Shown piece by piece: positions 44,554-54,026 of a stretch of DNA of 64,000 bases (its first letter is position 1; each line of letters begins with the position of its first letter). This DNA comes from Prochlorococcus marinus str. GP2 (GTDB lineage: Bacteria > Cyanobacteriota > Cyanobacteriia > PCC-6307 > Cyanobiaceae). The notes under the pieces were generated by a model, which searched no databases, was not told where the DNA came from, and saw nothing but the letters and a program-made list of their open reading frames with translations. The DNA is taken from positions 124,001-188,000 of the forward strand of contig NZ_JNAH01000004.1 in NCBI RefSeq assembly GCF_000759885.1, read 5' to 3'. A program made the translations under genes and the position numbers.

Positions 44554-45231
44554 TTATATGACTACATTACTATTATCTTTATCTAGATAATTCATAGCTA
44601 ACTTCAATAAATATTCAAATGTTAAATTATTTTCTTTTTTAGCATGGAAATCTGCTTCTTTAATAACAATTGGCAAAATAGTCTTTATTTCTTTATCTTT
44701 ATAATTTAATGATTGAAGGGTCAACATAAGGTCATCTACCATTTTATTAATTTCAGAATTCTTAGTTTCAAATTCATCTTTTACTATTTCTTTTTCAAAT
44801 TGAATTTCACTTTTAAATTTACTTTTTAATTCTAAAATCAAACGATCACCCATTTTTGGCCCTATACCAGGCACTGAACAAATTAATTTTTTGTTTTGTA
44901 ATTTTATTGCATTGATAACTTCACTAATAGAAAATTTATTTAATATCCCCATACCAATTTGAGATCCAATACCTCGAATACTTAAAACTTCAATAAAGAA
45001 ATTCTTTTGATCCTTTGATGTAAAGCCAAATAATAAATCTGAATCTTCTTTCTTAATATGTTTTATCCAAAGAGTGATGTTTTTATTTGATAACTTATTT
45101 GTTTTTAATTTGAGAAAAAAGGATTCTAGTATTTGTATTTCGTATCCTAATCCTTGACAATTTATTAAAACAAAAAATTTTTGATTAGTTTGCCATAACT
45201 CAATCAACTCTCCATTTATCCAATTAATCAA
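44554..45231 (-). CDS. ruvA: Holliday junction branch migration protein RuvA
   Basis: A 225-aa tetrameric DNA-binding protein acting with RuvB. An OB-fold N-terminus (MINWINGELIELW) is followed by paired helix-hairpin-helix motifs (LSIRGIGSQIGMGIL, ICSVPGIGPKMGDRLI) and a C-terminal RuvB-binding helix domain. It directly abuts the secreted-protein gene at 45232. Confidence 0.92.
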   Translation of the reverse strand: MINWINGELIELWQTNQKFFVLINCQGLGYEIQILESFFLKLKTNKLSNKNITLWIKHIKKEDSDLLFGFTSKDQKNFFIEVLSIRGIGSQIGMGILNKFSISEVINAIKLQNKKLICSVPGIGPKMGDRLILELKSKFKSEIQFEKEIVKDEFETKNSEINKMVDDLMLTLQSLNYKDKEIKTILPIVIKEADFHAKKENNLTFEYLLKLAMNYLDKDNSNVVI

Positions 45232-45588
45232 TTAACCACCATCCACCTGGCATCCAATAAGTGCTCCTGCGGTCCCGCCAGCGGGAACGGCCCAAAATCT
45301 ATCTTTACCTCTTGAGGAGGATAGTGCTATTCCAGCACCAAGAATACCTCCAATAACAGAGCCTTCACTACAGTCATTATCATCTACTTTTTCAGCTTTA
45401 CTTTGACCTCCGCAAGGTATCACAACGTCAACTTCATAACTTTTTACGTAGCCTGGATTTGATTTCGTTCCAGGTATGTACTCCTCTCTATATTCAGTTC
45501 TTGTACAAGTTACTGACTTTGGAGTTGAAGCATTAACTTGAACTATAGGAAAAAAGCAAAATAATAAAGTTAAATAGAAAAATTTCAC
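45232..45588 (-). CDS. Secreted glycine-zipper protein
   Basis: A 118-aa protein with a signal peptide (FFYLTLLFCFFPIVQVNAS) and a mature part with four Cys and a Gly-rich C-terminal helix (SVIGGILGAGIALSSS, then GGTAGALIGCQVDGG), the glycine-zipper pattern of small envelope lipoproteins and porin-like proteins. Function unknown. Its stop is directly followed by the ruvA start. Confidence 0.78.
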   Translation of the reverse strand: MKFFYLTLLFCFFPIVQVNASTPKSVTCTRTEYREEYIPGTKSNPGYVKSYEVDVVIPCGGQSKAEKVDDNDCSEGSVIGGILGAGIALSSSRGKDRFWAVPAGGTAGALIGCQVDGG

Positions 45589-45613
45589 CGTGTTTTTTTA
45601 TTCTTTTATTATT

Positions 45614-46504
45614 CTATGTCCTTTTGATTATTTTGGTAGTAGATATAATAGTTCCTAATAAAACTAATGAGGCGCCAAATAAAAAATTTATTTTTATTAT
45701 TTCACTAAAAAATAAAATCCCCCAGATTGACCCAAATAAAACTTGCAAATAGTTAATTGTTGAAGCTTCAGAAGCGGGTAAATTTTTTAATCCTATTGTT
45801 AAGAAAATCTGACCTAATTGAGTAAATAAGCCAATGCCAATAATCCAAACAACTTCATTCCAATTTGGTGTAACCCAATTGATTAATACAATTGGCAATA
45901 AAGTTATAAAAGAAACAAGTGGAAAATATTCTATAATTACATACACATCTTCAGTGAATGAAAGTTTCTTTACTGTAACGTAAGCCAATGCAGTACAGAT
46001 TGCTCCAAGAAATGCTATTAAAATAGAAAAATTTTCAATTTCAACGTTTATATTTGTTAAATGACTTGGATTTAATATTATCAATATTCCAATCCAGCCA
46101 ATAATTAAAGCAATTATTATATTTCTAGTTATTTTTTCGTTTATAAATATGCCAGCGAATATAGATATAAAAATAGGATATGTGTACTGAATGACAGTTG
46201 ATATACTTAAAGGCATATTTCTTATCGCGTAAAAGATACAAACTAAAGCTAAAGTTCCGAAAACACCTCTTAAGATGAGTAATGGTTTATTTTTGCCCCA
46301 AGGATTTATATTTTTTAGATTAATTATGAATAATGTAATTATTAAACTTAACAATGATCTGAATAAAACTAATTCATAAATAGGTATCCTTTCATCAATA
46401 TTTTTTACGCATAAAGTCATCAAACTAAAGAAAAATGATGCAAATACCAAATTAAACTTATTTAATGAATTAAATTTTTGTTCTATTTTTGCGATATTTA
46501 TCAT
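45614..46504 (-). CDS. DMT/EamA-family transporter
   Basis: A 296-aa membrane protein with ten hydrophobic helices arranged as two EamA repeats (repeat 1 around SLMTLCVKNIDERIPIYELV, repeat 2 around LIAFLGAICTALAYVTVK). This RhaT-like superfamily exports or imports small metabolites such as amino acids. The substrate is unknown. It is divergent from dnaG. Confidence 0.88.
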   Translation of the reverse strand: MINIAKIEQKFNSLNKFNLVFASFFFSLMTLCVKNIDERIPIYELVLFRSLLSLIITLFIINLKNINPWGKNKPLLILRGVFGTLALVCIFYAIRNMPLSISTVIQYTYPIFISIFAGIFINEKITRNIIIALIIGWIGILIILNPSHLTNINVEIENFSILIAFLGAICTALAYVTVKKLSFTEDVYVIIEYFPLVSFITLLPIVLINWVTPNWNEVVWIIGIGLFTQLGQIFLTIGLKNLPASEASTINYLQVLFGSIWGILFFSEIIKINFLFGASLVLLGTIISTTKIIKRT

Positions 46505-46598
46505 TTTAAAAATAGTTTTTTTATGAAATTAAGTAGATTCTTATTTGATTTTGACCTATAACAGATAAATCATTATTTGTTTTTTGATTAAAATCTCA

Positions 46599-48632
46599 AT
46601 GGTTCATTCTATACATCCAAGAACTATTCAAGAGGTTAAGGAAAAGGCAGATATTGTTGACGTTATATCTGAACATATTGTTCTTAAGAAGAAAGGAAAG
46701 GAATTTGTGGGGATTTGTCCTTTTCATGATGATACTAAGCCATCAATGACAGTATCACCAAGTAAACAATTTTATTATTGCTTTTCTTGTGGTGCTGGTG
46801 GTAATTCTATTAAATTTTTAATGGAATTTACTCGAGCAAATTTTTCTGATGTTGTACTGTCTCTTGCCAAGAAAAATAATATTAATGTTGAAAACCTTGA
46901 GGGTCCCCAAGTAGAGGCTTATAAAAAACAATTATCTAGAAAGGAAGAGCTTTATAAAATATTAAGAGTTACCAAAAATTGGTTTAAGTCTCAATTGAAT
47001 AATTCTCTAGGTGTTGAAGCCAAGAAATATTTAACATCAAAGAGAAATTTGAGTAACAAGATTATTGATAACTTTGAATTAGGTTTTGCCCCAAATTCAT
47101 GGAATGATTTATTCAACTATCTATCTAAGGTAGAAAAATTTCCTATTAATTTAATATTAGCTTCAGGCCTCGCAATTTCTAAAGATAATTCTGACAAGAT
47201 TTATGATCGTTTTAGAAATAGATTAATTGTTCCAATACATGATATGCAGGGAAGAGTAGTTGCTTTTGGAGGAAGATCTCTTGATGGTCAGGAACCTAAA
47301 TACCTTAATTCTCCTGAATCAGAGATATTTGAAAAGGGCAAAATGTTGTTTGCATTCGAAAAAGCTTCTAGCAATATTAGGAAAAGAGATAAAGCCATTA
47401 TTGTTGAAGGCTACTTTGATGTTATTTCTCTTCATTCAAAAGGTATTACTAATTCTGTTGCATCTCTCGGTACTGCATTAAATAAGTATCAGATTTCTCA
47501 ACTATGTAGATGTACAGATAACAAAAATATAATTTTGAATTTTGATTCTGATAATGCTGGGATATTAGCTACAAAAAGAGTAATAAAAGAAGTGGAGAGT
47601 TTATCTCTTCATGATCAAATTAATCTTAAGATACTTCAACTAAATGATTTTAAAGATCCTGACGAATATTTGAATCGCCATACTCCTGAAGATTATTTCA
47701 ATTTAATTGATAATTCATCCTTTTGGATTGATTGGGAGATTGATCAGATTTTTAAAGATAAAGATTTAACTAAGGCTGAAATTTTCCAGAGTGTTATTTC
47801 TGCATTGGTAAAATTGTTGAGTAAACTCCCTCAATCATCAACCAGAACTCATTACTTACAAAAAATTTCAGAACGATTAAGTAAGGGACAAGCTAGGTTA
47901 GCAATACAGTTTGAACAAGATTTAAGAAATCAAGTTAAGGGATTTCGTTGGCATGGTAGATCAAAAAAATTTGAACAACCAAATGAAATTTCTCGTCGTG
48001 AGAAAAATGAATCTGAAATAATTTTTTATTATTTACATTGTCCAGATCTTAGGCTATTTATTCGTGAAGAATTTCTTAAAAGAGAAATTAATGGCTTCAA
48101 TACTAATTATATTCAAAATCTGTGGGAAACTATTGCAAAAATTGAACAAAATAATTTAGGTTTAAATTATTTAAATGATTTAAAACAATCAAATAGTCAA
48201 AATCTTCAAAAAGAATTTACAGCCATTAACATAATTTCACTTCTACCTGACTACTTAGCTCTTAATAATCCTGAATCATTAAATAAAATTAATATTTTTG
48301 TTAATCCAAATGAGTTGTTTTTAACTTTGCTGAGTAATCCTAAAGACAATTTACTTGGAACTTTATCTCTTCTTGAGAAATATAATTCTTTAAAAAGATG
48401 TAGACACTTGATTGAATCTTGGGGATCTCAAAGATTAAAAACTTTAGAAAATTGTATATCTATTCTAATTGATAATTCTTCTACAGGTTCCTCAAATACT
48501 AATAAAGAGATCGACGATCTTTTTAAGGATTTAAATTCAGACGCGATTAAATTTCAGGAATTATATTATTTAGAAAGGCGACATATTAATCTTTTAGATA
48601 AACAACGTTGTGGCAATTTCATCGCTAGTTAA
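46599..48632 (+). CDS. dnaG: DNA primase
   Basis: A 677-aa primase. The zinc-binding site is CPFHDDTKPS with CFSCGAGG, the TOPRIM catalytic motif is IIVEGYFDV plus a later LNFDSDNAG, and the C-terminal part is the DnaB-binding domain. I use ATG at 46599 (MVHSIHPRTIQEV) rather than TTG at 46584. Confidence 0.96.
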   Translation: MVHSIHPRTIQEVKEKADIVDVISEHIVLKKKGKEFVGICPFHDDTKPSMTVSPSKQFYYCFSCGAGGNSIKFLMEFTRANFSDVVLSLAKKNNINVENLEGPQVEAYKKQLSRKEELYKILRVTKNWFKSQLNNSLGVEAKKYLTSKRNLSNKIIDNFELGFAPNSWNDLFNYLSKVEKFPINLILASGLAISKDNSDKIYDRFRNRLIVPIHDMQGRVVAFGGRSLDGQEPKYLNSPESEIFEKGKMLFAFEKASSNIRKRDKAIIVEGYFDVISLHSKGITNSVASLGTALNKYQISQLCRCTDNKNIILNFDSDNAGILATKRVIKEVESLSLHDQINLKILQLNDFKDPDEYLNRHTPEDYFNLIDNSSFWIDWEIDQIFKDKDLTKAEIFQSVISALVKLLSKLPQSSTRTHYLQKISERLSKGQARLAIQFEQDLRNQVKGFRWHGRSKKFEQPNEISRREKNESEIIFYYLHCPDLRLFIREEFLKREINGFNTNYIQNLWETIAKIEQNNLGLNYLNDLKQSNSQNLQKEFTAINIISLLPDYLALNNPESLNKINIFVNPNELFLTLLSNPKDNLLGTLSLLEKYNSLKRCRHLIESWGSQRLKTLENCISILIDNSSTGSSNTNKEIDDLFKDLNSDAIKFQELYYLERRHINLLDKQRCGNFIAS

Positions 48633-48648
48633 TATAAAAATTTTTAAT

Positions 48649-49116
48649 TTATAGGCAGTATTTTTTAATCAAGTTTTTAACTTTTTTGGGTTTATCTTCA
48701 AGAACATAAGCTTCTACTTCTTTTGCATAAGTTCCCGAAAACTTTGAAGTAGAAAATTCTAATGCTTCTCTCTTTCTTGGATGTAATTTATCTTCTAAAT
48801 CTTTTATATCCCCTACCGTTTTATTATCGTTGCATTTTTGTATGGCATGAGTAGCTTCATGTCTTAATGCTTTTCTTATTGCTAATTCTGTTTTGAAGTT
48901 ATCTTTATTTTGTTGTCGCTTCGTATTTCTATAATTTGTCTTCCTTTTTGCATTCTCAGTACATATTATTATTTTATTTTCTTTAAAATTATGTAGTCCT
49001 TTTATTTCTTTATTTATTAAACATTCAATTTTATTTTCTTCAACTACGTAATTTGCTTTTATTAATAAGTTAAGAATTTCTTTATCTAATTTGCTTAAAA
49101 ATATTAAAAGTTCCAT
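48649..49116 (-). CDS. Putative HExxH zinc metalloprotease in the umuDC operon
   Basis: A 155-aa basic protein with a zinc-protease motif in RKALRHEATHAIQKC (HEATH fits HExxH) and a possible third ligand in the later KEVEAYVLED. The pattern brings to mind the Atp23/M76 (Ku70-binding) peptidases, though the match is loose. It starts 5 bp after the umuC stop in the same direction and should be induced with umuDC. A role in DNA-damage response or in turning over Y-family polymerase is inferred only from position. Confidence 0.7.
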   Translation of the reverse strand: MELLIFLSKLDKEILNLLIKANYVVEENKIECLINKEIKGLHNFKENKIIICTENAKRKTNYRNTKRQQNKDNFKTELAIRKALRHEATHAIQKCNDNKTVGDIKDLEDKLHPRKREALEFSTSKFSGTYAKEVEAYVLEDKPKKVKNLIKKYCL

Positions 49117-49121
49117 TTTTT

Positions 49122-50408
49122 TTACTTTACTATAGTTGGTATCTGTTTTATATCAGTTGTAGATGAGTGACTTAAGAAATTCTTATTCATCATCCAACTT
49201 TTTGGGTTTTTTGTAATAGCCCATGTAATTGCATTTTTATTAAATCTTCTATTTAATGAATCAATAGTTCTCATAAGATTTGCTGATTTTTTTAGTTCTT
49301 TCTGAGATTTGTAATTTATAACTGACTGCTGTAAATATTCGCTATTAGTTAAATCCTGCATTAAAACACCAGCCTTTGAAAATTTATATTCGGGATTAAA
49401 AATTTCTTTAGATAATTCAACTACTATTTTTAAAATACTATTTGTATCGTCTGTTGCATTCGTAAGTTTTCTATGAGCACTTCTTTGATAACTTTGACTT
49501 GAATATCTACTGGTTCTGGCGAATACTCTAATATCGGATGATTGCAAATTCAGGCTTCTCATCTTTTCAGACGCTTTTATTGCGTGAGTTGCCAGTGCTT
49601 GAGTTAAGTCTTCTAATTTGGTGACAGGAGTACCGAAACTTCTGCTTACCTGGATTTCTTTTTTTGATTTTTTACTTTCTTCTATGGGTAGACATTTATG
49701 ACCTTTAAGTTCTAATTGCAATCTTTTCCCTACAATGCCTAGTTTCTTAATGATTTCATTTTCTTCCATATCTCGTAATTCTCTTGCATTTTTAATACCT
49801 TTACTTTGTAACCAATTAGAGGTTTGTTTCCCGACTCCCCAGATCTCATCTACATTAATTTTTTTTAAATAATTATTCTCATTTCTGGTGTTAGCTAAAT
49901 CAAATATTCCAGCCGAATAATCAATATTTTTAGCTAATTTATTCGCAATTTTTGCTCTTACTTTATTTTCTCCTATTCCTACTGTTATGGGAATCCCTAG
50001 ATTCTGATATATTAATGATCTTAGGTTTCTTGCCCAAGGATATAGATTTTTATCATTAGATCTAGAAATAGAAATAAATGCTTCATCAATAGAATAAATC
50101 TCTATTTGTTCACAGTAGTTTTTCAGTAAATTCATTAACCTTCTACTCATATCCCCGTAAAGCGAGTAGTTTGAGCTTAAAACTGCTACATCTAATTTAT
50201 TTAATCTTTCTTTGACCTTAAAATATGGAGTTCCCATTTTAATTTTTAAAGCACGTGCTTCAGGACTTCTTGCAATGATACATCCGTCATTATTAGATAA
50301 AATTACTACTGGTTTATTTCTTAATTGAGGATTAATAGTTTGTTCACATGACGCGTAAAAGTTATTAGCATCTATAAGAGCTATCGCATCAATACTTGAA
50401 ATTTTCAT
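49122..50408 (-). CDS. umuC: Y-family translesion DNA polymerase UmuC
   Basis: A 428-aa polymerase V catalytic subunit. Metal-site residues are in ALIDANNFYASCEQ and IYSIDEAFISI. The palm is followed by the HhH thumb (VDEIWGVGKQTSNWL) and the little-finger domain. The start overlaps the umuD stop by 4 bp (coupled translation). Length matches UmuC. Confidence 0.95.
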   Translation of the reverse strand: MKISSIDAIALIDANNFYASCEQTINPQLRNKPVVILSNNDGCIIARSPEARALKIKMGTPYFKVKERLNKLDVAVLSSNYSLYGDMSRRLMNLLKNYCEQIEIYSIDEAFISISRSNDKNLYPWARNLRSLIYQNLGIPITVGIGENKVRAKIANKLAKNIDYSAGIFDLANTRNENNYLKKINVDEIWGVGKQTSNWLQSKGIKNARELRDMEENEIIKKLGIVGKRLQLELKGHKCLPIEESKKSKKEIQVSRSFGTPVTKLEDLTQALATHAIKASEKMRSLNLQSSDIRVFARTSRYSSQSYQRSAHRKLTNATDDTNSILKIVVELSKEIFNPEYKFSKAGVLMQDLTNSEYLQQSVINYKSQKELKKSANLMRTIDSLNRRFNKNAITWAITKNPKSWMMNKNFLSHSSTTDIKQIPTIVK

Positions 50409-50821
50409 AAATAGCTATGTATTGAATAAATAACAACTCCCCATATCTGTACATCAATATGATTTTTAAATCTAAAATCAGGATAATTGTGATTTTCTGC
50501 TTTTAAATACAATTCATTATTTTTTATAGATAATCTTTTTATTGTAAATTCCCCGTCTATCATGGCAATGATAATATTCCCTGGCCTGGCTGTTAAACTC
50601 TTGTCTACTATTATTAGATCTTTATCTTTAATTCCTGCATTTATCATTGAGTCACCTTTAACTCTAAGAAAAAAAGTGCTAAACGGATTAGATATTAAAT
50701 GTTCATTTAAATCAATATTCTCTTCTGTATAGTCATCTGCAGGAGAAGGAAATCCTGCTGATACTGAATCTACTAATAAGGGGATTTTAAAAATTTTAGT
50801 ATTTGAATCAAAGAAATTCAA
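50405..50821 (-). CDS. umuD: UmuD, S24 self-cleaving subunit of DNA polymerase V
   Basis: A 138-aa LexA-like protein. The cleavage site is in VSAGFPSPADDY, the Ser in VKGDSMINAGI and the catalytic Lys in FTIKRLSIKN. RecA-stimulated cleavage would yield UmuD', which binds UmuC. It begins the operon umuD-umuC-HExxH, 16 bp downstream of a LexA-like box. Confidence 0.95.
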   Translation of the reverse strand: MNFFDSNTKIFKIPLLVDSVSAGFPSPADDYTEENIDLNEHLISNPFSTFFLRVKGDSMINAGIKDKDLIIVDKSLTARPGNIIIAMIDGEFTIKRLSIKNNELYLKAENHNYPDFRFKNHIDVQIWGVVIYSIHSYL

Positions 50822-50835
50822 GATTTAAATTTTGA

Positions 50836-50851
50836 TAGTATATATGTACTA
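50836..50851. promoter_or_regulatory. LexA-like SOS box upstream of umuD
   Basis: AGTATATATGTACT (50837-50850), within the near-palindrome TAGTATATATGTACTA, matches the cyanobacterial LexA box AGTACWNWTGTACT at all but one position. It lies 15 bp before the umuD start codon and overlaps a TATACT that could be the minus-strand -10. Confidence 0.7.
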
Positions 50852-50922
50852 TACAATAAAAATTTAAAAAATAGTTAGTTATTAAAGTTTTATAGATTAA
50901 TTTTAGATTAGATCTAATCTTT

Positions 50923-51339
50923 TTAAGAACGATGGTAAGGAGAGTTGTTAGATATAGAAACAGATCTATAGAGTTGCTCGATTAGGATTAATCTGGCTAA
51001 TTCATGAGGAAAAGTTAAAGGAGACAGACTTAGAATAAGGTCTGAATTTTTTTTGATATCTGAACTTATTCCATCAGCATCACCGATTAAGAAATTAATT
51101 TTTTTATTTTTAAAATTTAAGAGTAAAGAACATAATTCAAATGAATTAAACTGCTTCCCTTCTTCACTTAGGCAGATAATAATATTGTTATTGGATCTAA
51201 GATTATTTACATTAAAAGTTTTTGACTCATTAATGATAAGTTCAGGCATTCTTTTTTTGTATTGATTAATTCCATCTCTAATCCAAAGTTTCTTTATTTT
51301 ACCGATAGCATAAATAGTTAATCTATTACTTTGAAGCAT
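50923..51339 (-). CDS. rlmH: 23S rRNA (pseudouridine-1915-N3)-methyltransferase
   Basis: A 138-aa SPOUT methyltransferase of the RlmH (YbeA) family. The core [15 protein letters not shown] and the knot-closing [20 protein letters not shown] with the terminal SPYHRS are diagnostic. It acts on helix 69 of the assembled ribosome. It is preceded by the hypothetical gene at 51359 after a short gap. Confidence 0.95.
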   Translation of the reverse strand: MLQSNRLTIYAIGKIKKLWIRDGINQYKKRMPELIINESKTFNVNNLRSNNNIIICLSEEGKQFNSFELCSLLLNFKNKKINFLIGDADGISSDIKKNSDLILSLSPLTFPHELARLILIEQLYRSVSISNNSPYHRS

Positions 51340-51358
51340 AAGTAAGTATTAAAAGTAA

Positions 51359-51691
51359 TTATTCATCAAGAAGATAATTAAATTCATCATATAGTTCCTC
51401 TTCGATTGTTAAATTCTTGGAAAATTTATTTTTTTTAGAATTCATATTAATTTGATTAATCTCACTTTTTCTTAGTGAGGTATTAACGTTAGAAGTCTCT
51501 TCTAAAGATTCTGAATTATCAATTAACGAATAAAAAATTTTATTGGGATCTTCTGAATTAAGTGGATTGATGATTAAATTATCATTATTAGTTGCATTTG
51601 TGTAATTATTTATATTTTTACTTTCATTATTTAAATTTTTATTTTTTTTAAATTTATTGAGTTTATCTAAATTATTTTTTGATAAGCTCAT
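51359..51691 (-). CDS. Hypothetical Asn/Lys-rich protein
   Basis: A 110-aa low-complexity protein, rich in Asn, Lys, Ser and Asp (for example NESKNINNYTNATNN), with no domain, signal or membrane helix. It ends in an acidic helix (LTIEEELYDEFNYLLDE). It is probably disordered. It lies upstream of rlmH and divergent from rsmA. Function unknown. Confidence 0.6.
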   Translation of the reverse strand: MSLSKNNLDKLNKFKKNKNLNNESKNINNYTNATNNDNLIINPLNSEDPNKIFYSLIDNSESLEETSNVNTSLRKSEINQINMNSKKNKFSKNLTIEEELYDEFNYLLDE

Positions 51692-51747
51692 GATATAAAG
51701 TATTAAATAAATTCATATTTAATTAAAACATATTATTGATCTTTTAG

Positions 51748-52572
51748 ATGAATTCTAAAAACTATCATCAAAAAAAAAGATTTGGGCAACACTGGTTGGT
51801 AAATAAAAAAATATTAGAAAAAATTAAAGAAATTGCTGTTCTTAATGAAAATGACTTTATTTTAGAAATTGGTCCTGGTAAAGGAGCTTTAACATCTAAG
51901 TTATTAGATTCAGAAATTAAAAAATTACATGCAATTGAGTTAGATAAAGATTTAATAAATTTATTAAATGATAAATTCAATAATAATGATAAGTTTTCAC
52001 TGCAGCAGGGAGATATTCTTTCTGTAAATTTAGATTCGATTAATAAGAAGATTACTAAAGTGATTGCAAATATTCCTTACAATATAACTGGCCCAATATT
52101 GGATATTTTTATAGGTCGATTGGGAGTTATAAGAAACCATAATTACGAAAAAATAATATTTTTAATGCAGAAAGACGTTGTAGATAGGATTTTGTCAAAA
52201 GAAGGTAGTCCCAATGCTGGTGCGCTTAGTATAAGAATGCAACTTTTATCAAAAATAAAAAAAATATGTGATGTGCCCCCTTCATCATTTAATCCGCCTC
52301 CAAAAGTTTTTTCTTCTTTAGTAGTTTTCGAACCAATTAAAAATGATTTACGATTAGATATTAGTCTAGAAAAATATATAGATAAACTTCTTAGAATTTC
52401 ATTTAATTCAAGAAGAAAAATGCTTAGAAATACTCTTAATTCAGTACTTTCAAATGAAGAGATAAATGAATTATCTGAATATTCAAAAGTTTGTTTTAAT
52501 TTAAGGCCACAAGATATTTCAATTGACCAATGGATTAAGCTTGCAGAAAATTGTATTAAAATTAAAAAATAA
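51748..52572 (+). CDS. rsmA: 16S rRNA (A1518/A1519-N6)-dimethyltransferase
   Basis: A 274-aa KsgA-family methyltransferase. SAM-binding motif [16 protein letters not shown], the acidic motif [10 protein letters not shown] and the catalytic N-I-P-Y in [14 protein letters not shown] are all present. It begins with the [12 protein letters not shown] substrate-binding helix. It is followed 13 bp later by ispE on the same strand. Confidence 0.96.
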   Translation: MNSKNYHQKKRFGQHWLVNKKILEKIKEIAVLNENDFILEIGPGKGALTSKLLDSEIKKLHAIELDKDLINLLNDKFNNNDKFSLQQGDILSVNLDSINKKITKVIANIPYNITGPILDIFIGRLGVIRNHNYEKIIFLMQKDVVDRILSKEGSPNAGALSIRMQLLSKIKKICDVPPSSFNPPPKVFSSLVVFEPIKNDLRLDISLEKYIDKLLRISFNSRRKMLRNTLNSVLSNEEINELSEYSKVCFNLRPQDISIDQWIKLAENCIKIKK

Positions 52573-52585
52573 AAAGTTTAAGTAT

Positions 52586-53521
52586 ATGCAAAATTTACCT
52601 AAAACGAAAATTAATATAAAGTCTCCTGCCAAAATAAATTTGCACCTTGAAGTTATTGGTAAAAGAGATGATGGATTTCATGAGTTAGCAATGATTATGC
52701 AAAATATCGATCTTTCTGATTATTTAGAATTTGAAATTAATAATGAAGGTTTAATTAAACTTGAGTCTGATTGTAATGATTTAAGCTTATCTGAAGATAA
52801 CTTAATTGTTAAATCGGCAAATCTATTAAGGAAAAAATCAAATATAGATTACGGTGCGAATATATTTTTAAGAAAAAATATTCCAATTGGAGCTGGACTA
52901 GCAGGAGGATCCAGTAATGCAGCAGCAACATTAATTGGTCTTAATAAGTTATGGGATTTGAATTTAGATAAAGAAACATTATGTTCATTAGCATCAAATT
53001 TAGGATCTGATATTCCCTTTTTTATAAATGGTGGTATTCAATTATGTTTTGGAAGAGGAGAAATTTTGGAGAAATTAGATTCAAACTTTGGATATGGAGT
53101 AATTCTTTTAAAAAATCCAAATGTATCAGTATCTACCGCTGAAACTTATAAAAAATATAGTAATAGATTTTGTGATCAATATCTTACTGATAGAGAAATG
53201 ATTGAGAACATAAGAAAAAATTTAAGAGATAATGGTTTAAATAACTTGGATTTTGATACTCATCATTCATCCATTAAAAATGATTTGCAGTTAGTTGTTG
53301 AAAATGAAAATGATTCTGTAAAGCAGGCATTATATTTACTTTCTAAATTAGAAAATTGTCTTACATATTCAATGAGTGGATCAGGCCCTACATGCTTTGC
53401 AGTCTTTAAAGATATTGAGACTGCTAAAAAAGAATTAATTGCAAATTATAAATTGTTTAGAAATAAAGGTTACGATTCATGGGTTTGCACTTTCCTTGAA
53501 AAGGGAATAACATTCATTTAA
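52586..53521 (+). CDS. ispE: 4-diphosphocytidyl-2-C-methyl-D-erythritol kinase
   Basis: A 311-aa GHMP kinase of the MEP isoprenoid pathway, needed for carotenoids and chlorophyll side chains. The substrate region is SPAKINLHLEVIGKRDDGFH, the ATP loop PIGAGLAGGSSNAAATL and the C-terminal MSGSGPTCFAVF glycine loop. ATG at 52586 (MQNLPKTKINIK) is chosen; a longer frame from 52523 would overlap rsmA. Confidence 0.96.
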   Translation: MQNLPKTKINIKSPAKINLHLEVIGKRDDGFHELAMIMQNIDLSDYLEFEINNEGLIKLESDCNDLSLSEDNLIVKSANLLRKKSNIDYGANIFLRKNIPIGAGLAGGSSNAAATLIGLNKLWDLNLDKETLCSLASNLGSDIPFFINGGIQLCFGRGEILEKLDSNFGYGVILLKNPNVSVSTAETYKKYSNRFCDQYLTDREMIENIRKNLRDNGLNNLDFDTHHSSIKNDLQLVVENENDSVKQALYLLSKLENCLTYSMSGSGPTCFAVFKDIETAKKELIANYKLFRNKGYDSWVCTFLEKGITFI

Positions 53522-53544
53522 ATTTTTTTTTACAAAATTTTATT

Positions 53545-53847
53545 GTGGCTGATAAAAGTAATGAGAATATTGAAAAAAACATTCCCGAAAAAGGACCATT
53601 CAATTTTATTGTAGGATCATTAACAAGTTTTTTATTATTTATATTTTTTTATTTTTTAAGTAATAAAATTGCAATTTATTTTTCAGTACATAAACCAGCT
53701 AATTCTTCTGAAATAGTCCAAAATATTTCTTCTAGTATTAATACCTTAATAATTGGATTATCTTTTTTGTTAACTTTCTCTTTTGCTTTTATAGGTTTAG
53801 GACTTTTTATTGTATTTATTCGCAGTTTTTTTCTGAAGAAAAGTTGA
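53545..53847 (+). CDS. DUF3082-like membrane protein
   Basis: A 100-aa protein with two hydrophobic helices (FIVGSLTSFLLFIFFYFLS and LIIGLSFLLTFSFAFIGLGL) and an N-terminal polar tail. I recognise the DUF3082 pattern of cyanobacteria. The start is GTG at 53545. Function unknown. Confidence 0.78.
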   Translation: MADKSNENIEKNIPEKGPFNFIVGSLTSFLLFIFFYFLSNKIAIYFSVHKPANSSEIVQNISSSINTLIIGLSFLLTFSFAFIGLGLFIVFIRSFFLKKS

Positions 53848-53881
53848 ATTCCCAATATTATTAAGAAAATGCTTTCTTCGA

Positions 53882-53977
53882 ATGTCTTTACATGACTTAG
53901 GCCTTTTAGTCCTTTTGCTGTCACCTGGAATGATTTTATCAATATTACTACTCATAACCTTCGCTGAAGGAGGTTGA
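53882..53977 (+). CDS. 31-aa membrane peptide upstream of pdhB
   Basis: A complete frame (ATG 53882, TGA 53975-53977) in the DUF3082-pdhB gap. The product is one hydrophobic helix (LGLLVLLLSPGMILSILLL) with a short FAEGG end. It lies 49 bp before pdhB. The G+C of the spacer rises here, which supports coding. It looks like the tiny single-pass proteins common in thylakoids. Function unknown. Confidence 0.55.
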   Translation: MSLHDLGLLVLLLSPGMILSILLLITFAEGG

Positions 53978-54026
53978 ATTATTCAAAGTGGTAGGATTAT
54001 ATATGTGATTAATTAGGTAATTAATT

